A DNA stretch of 64,000 nucleotides from Bacteroidales bacterium (GCA_023229245.1 JALNZU010000018.1:7637-71636); one strand, 5' to 3'. Positions 28,955 to 39,047 are shown, numbered from the stretch's first letter. The notes: generated from the sequence alone by a model not told the origin. Program-made: numbers and translations.

Positions 28955-30259
28955 TTACTCCAACCCAAACAGTTGTCGCATGCGGATTATCAAATCCGTC
29001 TTTTCCCAGGCAAAGAACTCCACTTGCTTGAAGTATCTTGTATGTCCGTTAGTTGTCTCCCGCCGGGTTAGGTTATCTTCATAATACACTTCTACTTCAC
29101 GGCTGAACGGGTCTCGTCCGAAATGTCCATATGAAGCAGTAGGTTTATAGATTGGGTTTTTAAGTCCAAACCGGTTGACTATCGCATAAGGGCGTAGATC
29201 GACCAATGTATGTATTGCGTTTGCAATATCAATATCCGACATTGGTCTGCCTTGGGCATCTTTCACCTTAGCTGTCCCGAAGGTATTCACATAAAACCCA
29301 ACCGGTTTGGCAACGCCTATAGCGTATGCCACCTGTACCAACACCTCATCTGCTATACCTGCTGCCACCATATTCTTTGCTATATGGCGGGTGGCATAGG
29401 CTGCTGAGCGATCAACTTTTGAAGCATCTTTACCCGAGAAGGCTCCACCTCCGTGAGCACCTCTCCCACCGTAAGTATCTACTATGATCTTACGTCCGGT
29501 CAATCCGGCATCGCCATGAGGGCCACCTATAGTAAACTTACCGGTAGGATTAACCAATAGTGTGTATTCGTGCTCGAACAAAGCCTGTATCTTCTGTGGC
29601 AGATCTGCTTTTACTCTGGGGATAAGGATATTACGGATGTCATTGGTAATTTGTTGCAGCATTACATCTTCAGTATCAAAATCGTCATGTTGGGTCGAAA
29701 CGATGATAGTATCTATATACAGAGGTTTCCAACCATGTTCGTATGCTACGGTAACCTGCGACTTGGCATCAGGACCTAAATAAGTCATCTGTTTTCCCTC
29801 ACGGCGTATAGCTGCTAGCTCCTGAAGCAGAATATGGGATAGTTCTGTTGTTATCGGCATCAGGTTATCCATTTCAGAGCAGGCATAACCGAATATCATT
29901 CCCTGATCACCTGCCCCTTGATCTTCGGGTACTGCTCTCACCACCCCTTGGCTGATATCGGGCGACTGCTCTTGTATGGACGACAGTACCCCGCATGAGT
30001 TACCGTCAAAACGATAGTTAGCTTTGGTATAACCAATTTGATTAATTGTCTGGCGTACAATGGATTGTATATCCACATAGCCTTTGGTCTTCACTTCGCC
30101 TGCCACTACCGCTAAACCGGTTGTAACAAGAGTTTCTACAGCAACTTTTGATTCCGGATCAAAACGCAGGATCTCATCCAATATGGCATCAGATATCTGA
30201 TCGGCTACCTTGTCGGGATGACCCTCAGAGACCGATTCAGACGTAAATAAATAACCCAT
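28955..30259 (-). CDS. metK: S-adenosylmethionine synthetase
   Basis: 434 residues. Family signatures are present: 'SVSEGHPDKVADQISDAILD' near the N-terminus, 'GAGDQGMIFGYA' (near 117), and 'GGRGAHGGGAFSGKD' with 'KVDRSAAY' (near 270-290). It makes SAM from methionine and ATP, supplying among others the QueA reaction encoded later in this window. The protein is slightly longer than the ~384-residue E. coli enzyme, mainly through a C-terminal extension. It lies downstream of gldA but has its own -7 element. Confidence 0.96.
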   Translation of the reverse strand: MGYLFTSESVSEGHPDKVADQISDAILDEILRFDPESKVAVETLVTTGLAVVAGEVKTKGYVDIQSIVRQTINQIGYTKANYRFDGNSCGVLSSIQEQSPDISQGVVRAVPEDQGAGDQGMIFGYACSEMDNLMPITTELSHILLQELAAIRREGKQMTYLGPDAKSQVTVAYEHGWKPLYIDTIIVSTQHDDFDTEDVMLQQITNDIRNILIPRVKADLPQKIQALFEHEYTLLVNPTGKFTIGGPHGDAGLTGRKIIVDTYGGRGAHGGGAFSGKDASKVDRSAAYATRHIAKNMVAAGIADEVLVQVAYAIGVAKPVGFYVNTFGTAKVKDAQGRPMSDIDIANAIHTLVDLRPYAIVNRFGLKNPIYKPTASYGHFGRDPFSREVEVYYEDNLTRRETTNGHTRYFKQVEFFAWEKTDLIIRMRQLFGLE

Positions 30260-30395
30260 GATATATATGATTTAATTTGACGAAACAATAATTGTGAGGG
30301 AGTTTGATTGTGCGGCCAAAATTGTTTTAGCATTTTTTTCTGTGGTTGCAATCAATCAAATCCTTCCACATCGGCTAAAAGCCAAAATGATTGCG

Positions 30396-30403
30396 CAAAG
30401 ATA
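30396..30403 (-). promoter_or_regulatory. -7 element of metK
   Basis: TATCTTTG on the minus strand, 136 bp before the metK ATG. The implied leader is about 130 nt. I looked for the SAM-II riboswitch consensus there and did not find it. Confidence 0.5.
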
Positions 30404-30439
30404 CAGCATATTTTTTCCGTCCACTATAAAACTGGTTTG

Positions 30440-31348
30440 TTATTTTTTTGTCAGTTGGAAGAAGGTTTCTTCTAATCTGAGTGTTTTCCGTTGCAGCGAT
30501 AATATATGTAGCTGTTGATCAGCAGCCCACCTGTTCAGATCGGCTCGTATATCTTTTCCTTTTACTGGTTCAAGCAGCCAGTTGTTGTCGTGCTGATGCG
30601 AATATCTGCGAAGATTGCTCAATCGTTTGAACTGATGCGGCTGAACAGCTCTATCAAATTCCACTAGTATCACCTCACCTCCAGCCATTGACATCAGATT
30701 TAAGGTAGTATCATATGCTACTATACGTCCTTTGTTGATGATAATAGCCTGATCGCAAACCGCTTCAACCTCCTGCATTATATGCGTGGACAAGATCACC
30801 GTTTTCGACTTACCCAATTCTTTGATCAGGTTTCTGATATCTACCAATTGATTAGGATCAAGTCCCGACGTAGGTTCATCTAAGATGAGCACCTCCGGAT
30901 CGTGCAGCATGGCTTGAGCCAGACCTACTCTTTGACGAAAACCTTTGGAAAGCATCCCGATCTTTTTATGCAGCTCTATTTCAAGGCCAGTCAATTCGAT
31001 CATTTCCTCTATACGTTGTGAAGCTTTCTTGCCAAGCTTATATATTCCTGCCACAAACGACAGATATTCACGAATATACATATCGGTGTATAAAGGATTC
31101 GTCTCGGGCAGATATCCAACCAATCGTTGTACTTGTTGAGGATGCTCCTGCACATCGAAGCCCATCACACTAGCGGTGCCTTCCGTAGGAGGTATAAAAC
31201 AACTTAATATCTTCATTAAAGTAGATTTCCCGGCTCCGTTAGGACCTAATAAACCTACTATCTCACCCGGCTGTATAGTTAATGAAACATCATCAAGAGC
31301 TTTTTGCTCACCATACCTTTTAGTGATCTTGTTGACTATGACTGACAT
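30440..31348 (-). CDS. gldA: GldA-type ABC transporter ATP-binding protein
   Basis: 302 residues. Walker A 'GPNGAGKST' (near 35-43), signature 'LSKGFRQRVGLAQ' (near 134), Walker B 'VLILDEPTSGLDPNQ' and switch His in 'STHIMQEVEAV'. Sequence features ('GYLPETNPLYTDMYIREYLSFVAGIYKL') match GldA, the ATPase of the Gld ABC complex linked to gliding motility in Bacteroidota. The membrane partners GldF and GldG are not in the window, so the motility role is inferred from family resemblance only. It could serve another ABC-2 exporter. Confidence 0.85.
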   Translation of the reverse strand: MSVIVNKITKRYGEQKALDDVSLTIQPGEIVGLLGPNGAGKSTLMKILSCFIPPTEGTASVMGFDVQEHPQQVQRLVGYLPETNPLYTDMYIREYLSFVAGIYKLGKKASQRIEEMIELTGLEIELHKKIGMLSKGFRQRVGLAQAMLHDPEVLILDEPTSGLDPNQLVDIRNLIKELGKSKTVILSTHIMQEVEAVCDQAIIINKGRIVAYDTTLNLMSMAGGEVILVEFDRAVQPHQFKRLSNLRRYSHQHDNNWLLEPVKGKDIRADLNRWAADQQLHILSLQRKTLRLEETFFQLTKK

Positions 31349-31373
31349 GAAAACTTAAAGTTATTTTACCCGA

Positions 31374-31381
31374 CAAAAGTA
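31374..31381 (-). promoter_or_regulatory. -7 element of the gldA-like gene
   Basis: TACTTTTG on the minus strand, 25 bp before the ATG at 31348. No TTG is at the expected -33 position. Confidence 0.45.
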
Positions 31382-31616
31382 GCTAAAAAACCTATTACAG
31401 CTTTGATTTCAAAGCTTCCTGACAATTCAACCCAAAATTGTTTCTTGGAAAAAAAATAGAGTCTGAGCTGTGCAAAGCCATTCCATACAGCTCTACAACA
31501 ATACACTTTTTGTTGTCCCAGGCAATTTTCATCATCTTTTTCGGTAAACTTTGACAAAATTTGTGTGTATCTGTGTCTTACTTGAAGATTCTGGAATCCA
31601 TATAATTTTTTTTGTC

Positions 31617-31624
31617 TATTTTTG
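31617..31624 (+). promoter_or_regulatory. -7 element of the DUF4290 gene
   Basis: TATTTTTG matches TAnnTTTG and lies 71 bp before the ATG at 31696. The -33 position has no clear TTG. Confidence 0.45.
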
Positions 31625-31695
31625 TAGGCTAAAACGTACCGCAATCATAACATGCTTTTACAAGCCTGTAAACTCATACATATAACACTATATTT

Positions 31696-32340
31696 ATGGA
31701 ATACAACACTTCCCGTGAGCCTATGATCATAGCCGAATATGGCCGGAACATACAGTTGATGATTGAACAGCTTTTGAAGATCGAAGACCGTAATGCCCGT
31801 ACGCGTGCTGCCTATTTTATAGTGGAAGTCATGGCACAAATGAATCCTCAGGTCAAAGAATCATCCGACTTTATGCATAAGTTATGGGATCATCTGCATA
31901 TTATCAGCCAATATAAATTAGATATAGACGGCCCGTATCCGGCACCTAAGCCGGGCACACTCCAGAAAAGGTCATACAAAATAGTTTATAACCAACATTC
32001 TATACAGTATGGACATTACGGACATCATCTCGAAGCAATCATCAAAAAGGCCATACTGCTTGACGATGGTGCTGAAAAAGATGCATTAGTCGAGGCTATT
32101 GCTAATCAGATGAAGAAGTTATATCTCTCATGGAATCATGAAACAGTCAATGATGCTACTATTGCTGAAAATCTCGAAGAAATGTCGGGTGGAAGGCTAA
32201 CGATCAAAGAAAACATGAAGATCATGACTGTGTCTGAGATAGTTGCGAAAAATATTGGAAATATTCCTTCTCCACAAGAGCACAAAAAGAAGAAACACGG
32301 TGGAAAACGTGGACCTCAAAGCCAACGCTCAAGGAAATAA
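31696..32340 (+). CDS. DUF4290-family protein
   Basis: 214 residues and no signal peptide. The N-terminal 'YNTSREPMIIAEYGRNIQLMI' and 'YKIVYNQHSIQYGHYGHHLE' blocks are characteristic of DUF4290, a Bacteroidota-specific cytoplasmic family of unknown function. The C-terminus is strongly basic (runs of Lys and Arg), suggesting nucleic-acid or ribosome contact, though that is inference. It is divergent from gldA and convergent with iorB. Confidence 0.85.
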   Translation: MEYNTSREPMIIAEYGRNIQLMIEQLLKIEDRNARTRAAYFIVEVMAQMNPQVKESSDFMHKLWDHLHIISQYKLDIDGPYPAPKPGTLQKRSYKIVYNQHSIQYGHYGHHLEAIIKKAILLDDGAEKDALVEAIANQMKKLYLSWNHETVNDATIAENLEEMSGGRLTIKENMKIMTVSEIVAKNIGNIPSPQEHKKKKHGGKRGPQSQRSRK

Positions 32341-32421
32341 ACAGCTTATCCCCTTTGTAACCTATCGACTGTTCCGAATACTTATAGGACAGTTTGAATC
32401 AATAACGCATCAGGCTACTCA

Positions 32422-33003
32422 TCAACTATGCTTCAATGCATATTCCTTGCCGGCTTGCAGAGCTTTCAGATTCAACTCAACTATATCATCTCCCTTGGAA
32501 GCAAAGAGCTGCATGACAGCATTTTGCAAGGTCTCATATTTCAAGTCTAAAAACGGACTGGCAGCACCAAGCACCACAATATTCGCCGATTTCACAGAAC
32601 CACATTCTTTAGCTATGGCATCGGCATCTAAGGTGATATACCTGTTTTGTTTCCATATCTCGTCAAGCACCACTTCTACTTGGGGATAGTCAGGTATGTT
32701 TACAAAAGGATTCATAGAACTGATGATCCATCCATTGCGATGCAGCATTGGCAAGTACCTTAGTGATTCCATTGGTTCTACAGATATGATCAGGTCGGCT
32801 TTCCCTTCGGGTATCAGGTCACTTGCAATAGGATCGGAAGCTATTCTAAGGTGTGACTGCACTGCACCACCTCTTTGACTCATCCCATGCACCTCAGCTT
32901 GCTTCAGAAACAGATTCTCGGCTAAGGCAGCTAACCCTATACAAGCGGCTATACTCAGTATGCCTTGTCCACCCACACCGGCTAATATGATATCTTTTTT
33001 CAT
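32422..33003 (-). CDS. iorB: Indolepyruvate ferredoxin oxidoreductase, beta subunit
   Basis: 193 residues. 'DIILAGVGGQGILSIA' and 'HGMSQRGGAVQSHLRI' are the gamma-domain signatures of 2-oxoacid:ferredoxin oxidoreductases. iorA lies immediately upstream (41 bp gap), so the pair forms an operon. The complex oxidatively decarboxylates aryl pyruvates (from Trp, Phe, Tyr) to aryl-acetyl-CoA, reducing ferredoxin; it may also run as a reductive carboxylase in anaerobes. It indicates at least partly anaerobic amino-acid metabolism. Confidence 0.93.
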   Translation of the reverse strand: MKKDIILAGVGGQGILSIAACIGLAALAENLFLKQAEVHGMSQRGGAVQSHLRIASDPIASDLIPEGKADLIISVEPMESLRYLPMLHRNGWIISSMNPFVNIPDYPQVEVVLDEIWKQNRYITLDADAIAKECGSVKSANIVVLGAASPFLDLKYETLQNAVMQLFASKGDDIVELNLKALQAGKEYALKHS

Positions 33004-33044
33004 AACTCCTTCTTTCTCTTTGGTTTATCTTGCGATTAGTAACT

Positions 33045-34664
33045 TTATGACTTTGCCAATTTACGGGCACTTGCTTTTTGTCGCATCCTTCTGTTAAGCG
33101 TCTGTATGCATTCACGACGTGGAATAATAACCGAAACCCCATGATATTCTAATTCTTTTTTTATTATCTCCACATTCTCGTCATGGTATCTTCTCAAAGG
33201 TCTTATAATATGTAGATGCTCTTCCTCAACGCCTAATCCTTTACAAATATCTTCTATCTTTCCAAAAGCAGATGAAGTCTGACCACCCGTCATTCCTGTA
33301 GTGGAATTATCCAATATCAACACAGTGATAGGTGCTTTATTGTTGATTGCATCCAACAAGCTTGTCATACCAGAGTGTGTAAATGTAGAATCACCTATTG
33401 TAGCCACTGCGGGTATCAGGCCGGCATCGGCAGCACCCACCGCCATAGTGATGGAAGCACCCATATCCACACAACTGTTGATAGATTCAAGCGGTGGTAA
33501 TGCGCTCAGGGTGTAACATCCTATATCGCTGAAAACACGTCCTTTTCCATATTTTTTCATCGCCTCATTCAACGCTAAAAACGCATCTGTATGCCCACAA
33601 CCATCGCATAACTTAGGCGGGCGGTTGCGTACGATCCCGGGTATAGGATTTCCGACAGAGACGGGTAATCCTAAAGCTGAGGCCACTAAATTAGGATTTA
33701 ACTCCCCATCACGAGGCAACGCACCATCCATACGACCACGGATAAGTTTACCCTTGTCTAACATACCTCTAAGCAGCTCCTCCACTATAGGGTATCCGTC
33801 TTCCAATACTAATATACTGTCGCACTCCTCATATAACCTATTCATCATCTGTCGAGGAACCGGATATTGACCAATTTTAAAGATAGGGTAAGGGCATTTC
33901 CGATCGGGATAGTTCTCCATGACATAATTATACGCCAACCCGCACACTACTAAGCCCATCCTTTTGTTTTCACCTTCAAAATATTGGTTAAAGCCACTTT
34001 GTTCGGCCTCTATTTCCATTGCATCCTGTTTGCCAAGCAACGCTTTGTATTGCTTGCGTGCTATGGCTGGCAACAACACATATTGTCTAAGGTTTCCGGG
34101 CAGTTGTAAGGTATTTTGTGCCCGCAAAGGTTTCACTTCTACGCCACTGCGCGAGTGGGCTAATCGGGTAGTGATCCTCAACAACACCGGAAGTCTGAGC
34201 TGCTCGGAAAGATTAAACGCATAATACGTCATATCGTAGGCCTCTTGTTGATTGCCTGGCTCTAAGATAGGCAACAACGCAAATTTGCCATAAAACCTTG
34301 AATCTTGTTCATTTTGCGATGAATGCATTGAAGGGTCATCGGCAGCAATGACAACCAAACCTCCATTAGCACCTGTTATAGCAGAGTTGATAAAGGCATC
34401 GGCAGCTACATTCAAACCTACATGTTTCATACATACCATTGCCCGCTTCCCTGCATACGACATACCTAAAGCCGTTTCCATAGCAGTTTTTTCATTGGCC
34501 GACCATAAGGAACGAATTTGTAACTCCTTAGCCTGATCAGAGACCTGAACATATTCCATGATCTCGGTGGAAGGAGTACCCGGATACGCATACACACCTG
34601 ATACACCGGCATCTATGGCAGCCTGAGCAATTGCCTCATCGCCTAACATCAATAGTTTTTCCAT
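33045..34664 (-). CDS. iorA: Indolepyruvate ferredoxin oxidoreductase, alpha subunit
   Basis: 539 residues from the ATG at 34664 (MEKLLMLGDEAIAQAA); the frame extends to 34721, but that prefix is not family-like. The N-terminal pyrimidine domain has 'GVYAYPGTPSTEIME'. The C-terminal TPP domain has 'RPPKLCDGCGHTDAFLAL' (near 345-365), 'GDSTFTHSGMTSLLDA' and 'LDNSTTGMTGGQ'. The protein stops soon after the TPP domain, without the cysteine-rich 2x[4Fe-4S] ferredoxin domain found at the C-terminus of archaeal IorA. It is therefore a shorter form that needs a separate electron carrier. Confidence 0.93.
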   Translation of the reverse strand: MEKLLMLGDEAIAQAAIDAGVSGVYAYPGTPSTEIMEYVQVSDQAKELQIRSLWSANEKTAMETALGMSYAGKRAMVCMKHVGLNVAADAFINSAITGANGGLVVIAADDPSMHSSQNEQDSRFYGKFALLPILEPGNQQEAYDMTYYAFNLSEQLRLPVLLRITTRLAHSRSGVEVKPLRAQNTLQLPGNLRQYVLLPAIARKQYKALLGKQDAMEIEAEQSGFNQYFEGENKRMGLVVCGLAYNYVMENYPDRKCPYPIFKIGQYPVPRQMMNRLYEECDSILVLEDGYPIVEELLRGMLDKGKLIRGRMDGALPRDGELNPNLVASALGLPVSVGNPIPGIVRNRPPKLCDGCGHTDAFLALNEAMKKYGKGRVFSDIGCYTLSALPPLESINSCVDMGASITMAVGAADAGLIPAVATIGDSTFTHSGMTSLLDAINNKAPITVLILDNSTTGMTGGQTSSAFGKIEDICKGLGVEEEHLHIIRPLRRYHDENVEIIKKELEYHGVSVIIPRRECIQTLNRRMRQKASARKLAKS

Positions 34665-35040
34665 ATCAATAATATTGTTAAAATGCAGTATTAATTCAGT
34701 GTTACAAAAATAACAATTCAAACCGGCCGATCATACTTTATAGAGTAAAACAGAATAAATCTAAATAGCATAAACCCATTTCATGAGATTTGGGATCAAT
34801 GCCATCAGTGACAAAAGATGTTGAATGAGAAGGTATGTGTACACATAAAAATAAACTGTGAACAAAAGTCAGAGTACGTAGGCCTGACAACTATGCAAAA
34901 TGATCCATCAGGATGAGCGGATCATTTTAACTCAATGATTTACTCCTTATACCTGATGAGCGTAACAAGCTGTTAGTTGCTACCTATCTCCCGATATTTT
35001 TTATACCAAATAAAAGAATATTGTACTTTCGCTTTTAAAA
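34665..35040. other. Non-coding gap with a 10-bp hairpin
   Basis: This 376-bp gap lies between the divergent iorA and ACP phosphodiesterase genes. The only structure seen is a perfect 10-bp inverted repeat (34897-34906 with 34919-34928; AAAATGATCC/GGATCATTTT). A weak TACTTTCG (-7-like) sits at 35024-35031, directly before the ATG at 35041. Confidence 0.6.
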
Positions 35041-35631
35041 ATGAATTTTCTGGCTCATGCACACCTTTCGGGCAAGGATAGAGATATTTTGTTAGGCAAC
35101 TTTATTGCCGACAGTGTGAAGGGTAAGCAGATAGCTATTTATCCGGCTACGGTACAACGTGGGATACGGTTTCATAGGGCGATAGACCATTTTACTGATA
35201 CTCATAGCTGTGTAAAACAGAGTGTAAGCCTGATTCAGCCTTATTTTCATAAATATGCACCAGTAGTTGTTGATGTGTATTACGACTTCTTTCTGTCGCG
35301 CGACTGGCATCAATACAGTCAGGAGAATTTAGCTGATTTTGTGTGGTATGTGTATAAAAACATGATTCGTCGTTTTGATCAACTGCCCGCACGCTCCAAA
35401 TATATTCTACCCTGGATGATAGCTCAAAACTGGATGGGTAGCTATGGTGAGTATGCCGAGTTGGATCATATTTTCAGGCGTATGGCTAAGCGAACACGAT
35501 TTCGCTCCAATATGGAGCAGGCTGTACCTATACTTCAGGCTCACCTTACAGAGCTTCAGCAACATTTTGATTGTTTTTATCCAAGATTACTCCAATATTG
35601 CACACAATGGCTTGCGGATAATCCTGACTAA
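35041..35631 (+). CDS. acpH: Acyl carrier protein phosphodiesterase (DUF479)
   Basis: 196 residues. 'MNFLAHAHLSGKDRDILLGNFIADSVKG', 'GIRFHRAIDHFTDTH' and 'VDVYYDFFLSRDW' are the conserved His/Asp blocks of AcpH, an HD-type enzyme that removes phosphopantetheine from holo-ACP. Length matches the family (~190). It stands alone between iorA and an MFS gene. The assignment of in vivo activity rests on family resemblance. Confidence 0.88.
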   Translation: MNFLAHAHLSGKDRDILLGNFIADSVKGKQIAIYPATVQRGIRFHRAIDHFTDTHSCVKQSVSLIQPYFHKYAPVVVDVYYDFFLSRDWHQYSQENLADFVWYVYKNMIRRFDQLPARSKYILPWMIAQNWMGSYGEYAELDHIFRRMAKRTRFRSNMEQAVPILQAHLTELQQHFDCFYPRLLQYCTQWLADNPD

Positions 35632-35752
35632 AGCGACAGCCAAAAAGTCTTTTCGCATTCTAAGCCTACAATAACACGTATATAAACAAGCTTTTTTTTA
35701 TTTTTTTACATAATTTAGCCGATCGTTAAAAATTAAACCTAACATTTAGTCT

Positions 35753-37150
35753 ATGGAAAAAATTAGAAAATCGCTGAGGGAATCTACCGTAGCACGTTGG
35801 ATTGCTCTTGCATTGATCTCGCTGACCATGTTTTTCGCATACTTTTTTGTGGATGTGGCAGCTCCTCTTCAAAGTTTGTTAGAGCGTAACCATGGCTGGT
35901 CGCCCGAAACTTTCGGAATGCTAGGCGGCTCGGAGTTCTTTTTGAATGTGTTTGCCTTCTTTTTAATCCTTTCGGGTATCATCTTAGATAAGATGGGGAT
36001 ACGCTTTACGATGATCACCTCTGGCCTGGCTATGGTGATAGGTGGAGCTTTGAAGTATTTTGCGCTTACCGAAAGTTTTGCTGCCAGTGGCTTATCGGGT
36101 TGGCTTGATTCGTTTTGGGTAGCTGTACCTGCCTCCGCTAAATTAGCCTTTTTCGGGTTTGCTATCTTCGGAGTAGGTGTCGAAATGGCTGGTATCACTG
36201 TTTCCAAGACTATAGTCAAATGGTTTAAAGGCAAGGAGTTGGCATTAGCTATGGGACTTGAAATGGCAGTAGCCCGTCTGGGGGTGTTTGCCGTATTTCG
36301 GCTGTCACCCATATTTGCCGAAAAAGGAGGAGTGCCTAACTCTATTTTCTGGGGAGTAGCATTCCTATTAGTAGGCTTTCTGTTGTTTTTTGTCTATACC
36401 TTTATGGATCGTCAATTAGACAAAGAAATTGGTGAGGATACGAGCAGCGAACCAGAGGAATCATTCCGTATATCAGATATATTGCTGATCCTGAAAAATC
36501 CGGGATTTCTTGCCATAGCAAGCTTATGTGTGCTGTTCTATTCCGCAATTTTCCCGTTCCAGAAGTTTGCTACTGATATGTTAGCTTCTAAATTAGATAT
36601 CAGCATTAAAGATGCCGCAGCCATGTTTTCTTATTTCCCTATAGGGGCTATGGTGTTAACTCCATTTATCGGTGCTTTCCTTGATAAAAGAGGATTAGGC
36701 GCTACTATGATGCTCTACGGTGCTATACTGCTCACCGTTTCTCATCTGATCTTTGCGTTAGTGCCGGCTCATGCTTTCACACCTTTTATAGCCTACGCCA
36801 CCATCGTCATCTTAGGATTAGCATTTTCTCTGGTACCCGCCTCAATGTGGCCAAGCATCCCAAAAATAGTGGAAGACCGATTCTTAGGCTCAGCCTACGG
36901 ACTCACTTTCTGGATACAAAATATAGGCCTATTGGCTGTTCCTATACTGATAGGATGGTCGTTGGAAACAGCTAATCCCGGTGTAGCTGAAGCTATCAGA
37001 GCAGGCGAAACAGCTCTTAAGTACGATTATACAGTACCCGAACTGATCTTTGCCGGCTTCGGAATATTAGCTATGATCATGTCAGTAGTGCTGATCCGCG
37101 TCGATCGGAAAAAAGGCTTCGGATTGGATATGCCCAATAAAGCCGACTGA
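35753..37150 (+). CDS. MFS transporter
   Basis: 465 residues with about 12 predicted transmembrane helices in two halves. A central cytoplasmic charged loop is near 215-240 ('DKEIGEDTSSEPEE'). Motif-A-like 'GIILDKMGIRFTM' follows TM2, with a second-half equivalent 'GAFLDKRGLGATM'. The organic-anion/nitrate-type MFS subfamily is plausible, but the substrate cannot be told. It is single in its transcription unit, with a strong terminator 25 bp after the stop. Confidence 0.88.
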   Translation: MEKIRKSLRESTVARWIALALISLTMFFAYFFVDVAAPLQSLLERNHGWSPETFGMLGGSEFFLNVFAFFLILSGIILDKMGIRFTMITSGLAMVIGGALKYFALTESFAASGLSGWLDSFWVAVPASAKLAFFGFAIFGVGVEMAGITVSKTIVKWFKGKELALAMGLEMAVARLGVFAVFRLSPIFAEKGGVPNSIFWGVAFLLVGFLLFFVYTFMDRQLDKEIGEDTSSEPEESFRISDILLILKNPGFLAIASLCVLFYSAIFPFQKFATDMLASKLDISIKDAAAMFSYFPIGAMVLTPFIGAFLDKRGLGATMMLYGAILLTVSHLIFALVPAHAFTPFIAYATIVILGLAFSLVPASMWPSIPKIVEDRFLGSAYGLTFWIQNIGLLAVPILIGWSLETANPGVAEAIRAGETALKYDYTVPELIFAGFGILAMIMSVVLIRVDRKKGFGLDMPNKAD

Positions 37151-37174
37151 TACCGGTCATATAAGAAATTCTAT

Positions 37175-37211
37175 AAGCGGCACAGAAAAATAATCTGTGT
37201 CGCTTTTTTTT
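37175..37211 (+). terminator. Rho-independent terminator of the MFS gene
   Basis: A 12-bp stem (37175-37186 with 37194-37205, one G-T wobble) and a 7-nt loop are followed by eight T residues. The remaining sequence to 37520 shows no gene; a near-consensus -7 element (TACTTTAG, 37474-37481) lies before pepD. Confidence 0.85.
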
Positions 37212-37520
37212 GTTGGTCTGATATTCCGACAATTACAATTCGGTTAAATGGATTATGTCGCGAAGTATCCGCTGATTTTTGAACAGTCATAAACTTTTAC
37301 ATGCCAAACCTAAAGCTGTTTAAGAAAACGATCAACAAATTACTAGTTAACGCTTTGATATACAATATTTTTTATAATAACCAAATGAATCTGGCCTGTG
37401 TTATAATTTTCTTTTTCACAAGAAAAAACACGCTTTAACAAAGTTTATCATCCTCTAAGCCTGTAAAAAATTGTACTTTAGCAGGCAATTTGAGTTTTCA
37501 GAAAAATAAATCATAAGATC

Positions 37521-38990
37521 ATGAGTGACATTCAAGAATTACTTCCGAAAAATGTGTGGAAAAACTTTTACAGCCTCACCCAAATTCCTCGTCCTTCCAA
37601 GAAGGAGGAGCAGGTAACGGCTTTCACCAAAGCATTTGGCGAAAACTTAGGGTTGGAAACCATCGTTGACCATGTTGGCAACGTCATCATCCGCAAACCA
37701 GCTACACCCGGATTCGAGAATCGTATGGGAATTATTTTACAGTCGCACTTAGATATGGTTCCTCAAAAAAATGAAGGTACCGAGCATGACTTTGAAAAAG
37801 ATCCTATACAGACATATGTGGAAGATGGCTGGCTCAAAGCCAAAGGAACTACCTTAGGAGCCGATAATGGGATAGGTGCAGCAGCAGCAATGGCAGTATT
37901 GGAAGCAACCGATATAACACACGGCCCTATCGAAGCCCTGTTTACTATAGATGAGGAAACAGGGATGACAGGTGCCAACGAACTGAAGCCCGGACTGCTG
38001 AAAGGTGATATACTACTGAATTTAGATTCGGAAGATGAGGGCGAGCTATATATTGGCTGCGCAGGAGGTATTGATACTACCGGAACTTTTAAGCCAGTGA
38101 TGGAAGCGCTATCAGCAGGTACATCGGCTTTCCGATTAGCTGTGAAAGGTCTTAAAGGTGGTCACTCCGGCTTAGATATACACTTAGGACGCGGCAATGC
38201 CAATAAGATCATCAACGCATTGCTGACTTTAGCAGCCGAAAAATATGGTCTCCGTCTTGCCACTATCGATGGCGGTAGCCTTCGAAATGCCATCCCACGT
38301 GAAGCATTTGCTACTGTTGTGATACCTGAAGAGAAAAGCTCAGAATTTGAACAGTTTGTCAACGAGTTTACTGCTATAGCAACCAAAGAGTTTGCCCAAG
38401 CCGACCCGGGACTACAGATTACCGTCGAGACCACTGAAAAGCCTGAAAAAGTAATCGATCAACGCACCCAGTCAAACCTTTTCGATGCCGTAGCTAAATT
38501 TCCTAATGGAGTGATTGCCATGTCGGCCGATATGCCGGATGTAGTAGAAACATCCACAAACCTTGCAATAGTAAAATCAGAAAATGACACCATACTTATA
38601 GCCAGTTTACAACGTAGTGCAGTAGACGAGGATAAAGCTAAATTAGCATCCCAGATTAGAGAGGTGCTTAGCAATGCAAAGGCAGAAGCCGAATCTTCAG
38701 GCGAGTATCCCGGATGGAAGCCTAACATACATTCGTCTATACTCGCTACCATGAAAGAGGTCTATCAAAACAGATTCGGAAAAGTGCCGGAAGTAAAGGT
38801 CATACACGCAGGGCTCGAATGTGGTATCTTAGGTGCTACCTACCCTAACTGGGATATGATTTCCTTTGGGCCTACCATTCGTAACCCACACTCGCCAGAT
38901 GAAAAAGTGCATATTGATTCTGTAGGCCTGTTCTGGGATTACTTGATAGAAACGCTGAAGCATGCTCCAGAAAAGAAAGAAACAGCCTGA
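37521..38990 (+). CDS. pepD: Aminoacyl-histidine dipeptidase (peptidase D, M20)
   Basis: 489 residues, the usual length for cytosolic PepD (~485). M20 metal-site motifs: His76 in 'QSHLDMVPQ', Asp115 in 'LGADNGIG', and Glu145-Glu146 in 'TIDEETGMTGA'. 'GLKGGHSGLDIHLGRGNANK' (near 213) is the dimerisation-domain signature. The C-terminal half has 'HAGLECGILG' and 'NPHSPDE'. No signal peptide. It hydrolyses dipeptides such as carnosine-like Xaa-His and prolinase-resistant peptides. It is separated from rpmH by the rpmH promoter. Confidence 0.94.
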   Translation: MSDIQELLPKNVWKNFYSLTQIPRPSKKEEQVTAFTKAFGENLGLETIVDHVGNVIIRKPATPGFENRMGIILQSHLDMVPQKNEGTEHDFEKDPIQTYVEDGWLKAKGTTLGADNGIGAAAAMAVLEATDITHGPIEALFTIDEETGMTGANELKPGLLKGDILLNLDSEDEGELYIGCAGGIDTTGTFKPVMEALSAGTSAFRLAVKGLKGGHSGLDIHLGRGNANKIINALLTLAAEKYGLRLATIDGGSLRNAIPREAFATVVIPEEKSSEFEQFVNEFTAIATKEFAQADPGLQITVETTEKPEKVIDQRTQSNLFDAVAKFPNGVIAMSADMPDVVETSTNLAIVKSENDTILIASLQRSAVDEDKAKLASQIREVLSNAKAEAESSGEYPGWKPNIHSSILATMKEVYQNRFGKVPEVKVIHAGLECGILGATYPNWDMISFGPTIRNPHSPDEKVHIDSVGLFWDYLIETLKHAPEKKETA

Positions 38991-39047
38991 AAACAGCTGA
39001 AAAAATATCATTTTTAAAACTTTTTTGTAGAAAACAAGTCCAAAGGC

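Noticed and set aside
30260..30395. SAM riboswitch in the metK leader
   Set aside because: The leader is long, but the SAM-II consensus blocks are absent and no alternative switch structure was seen.
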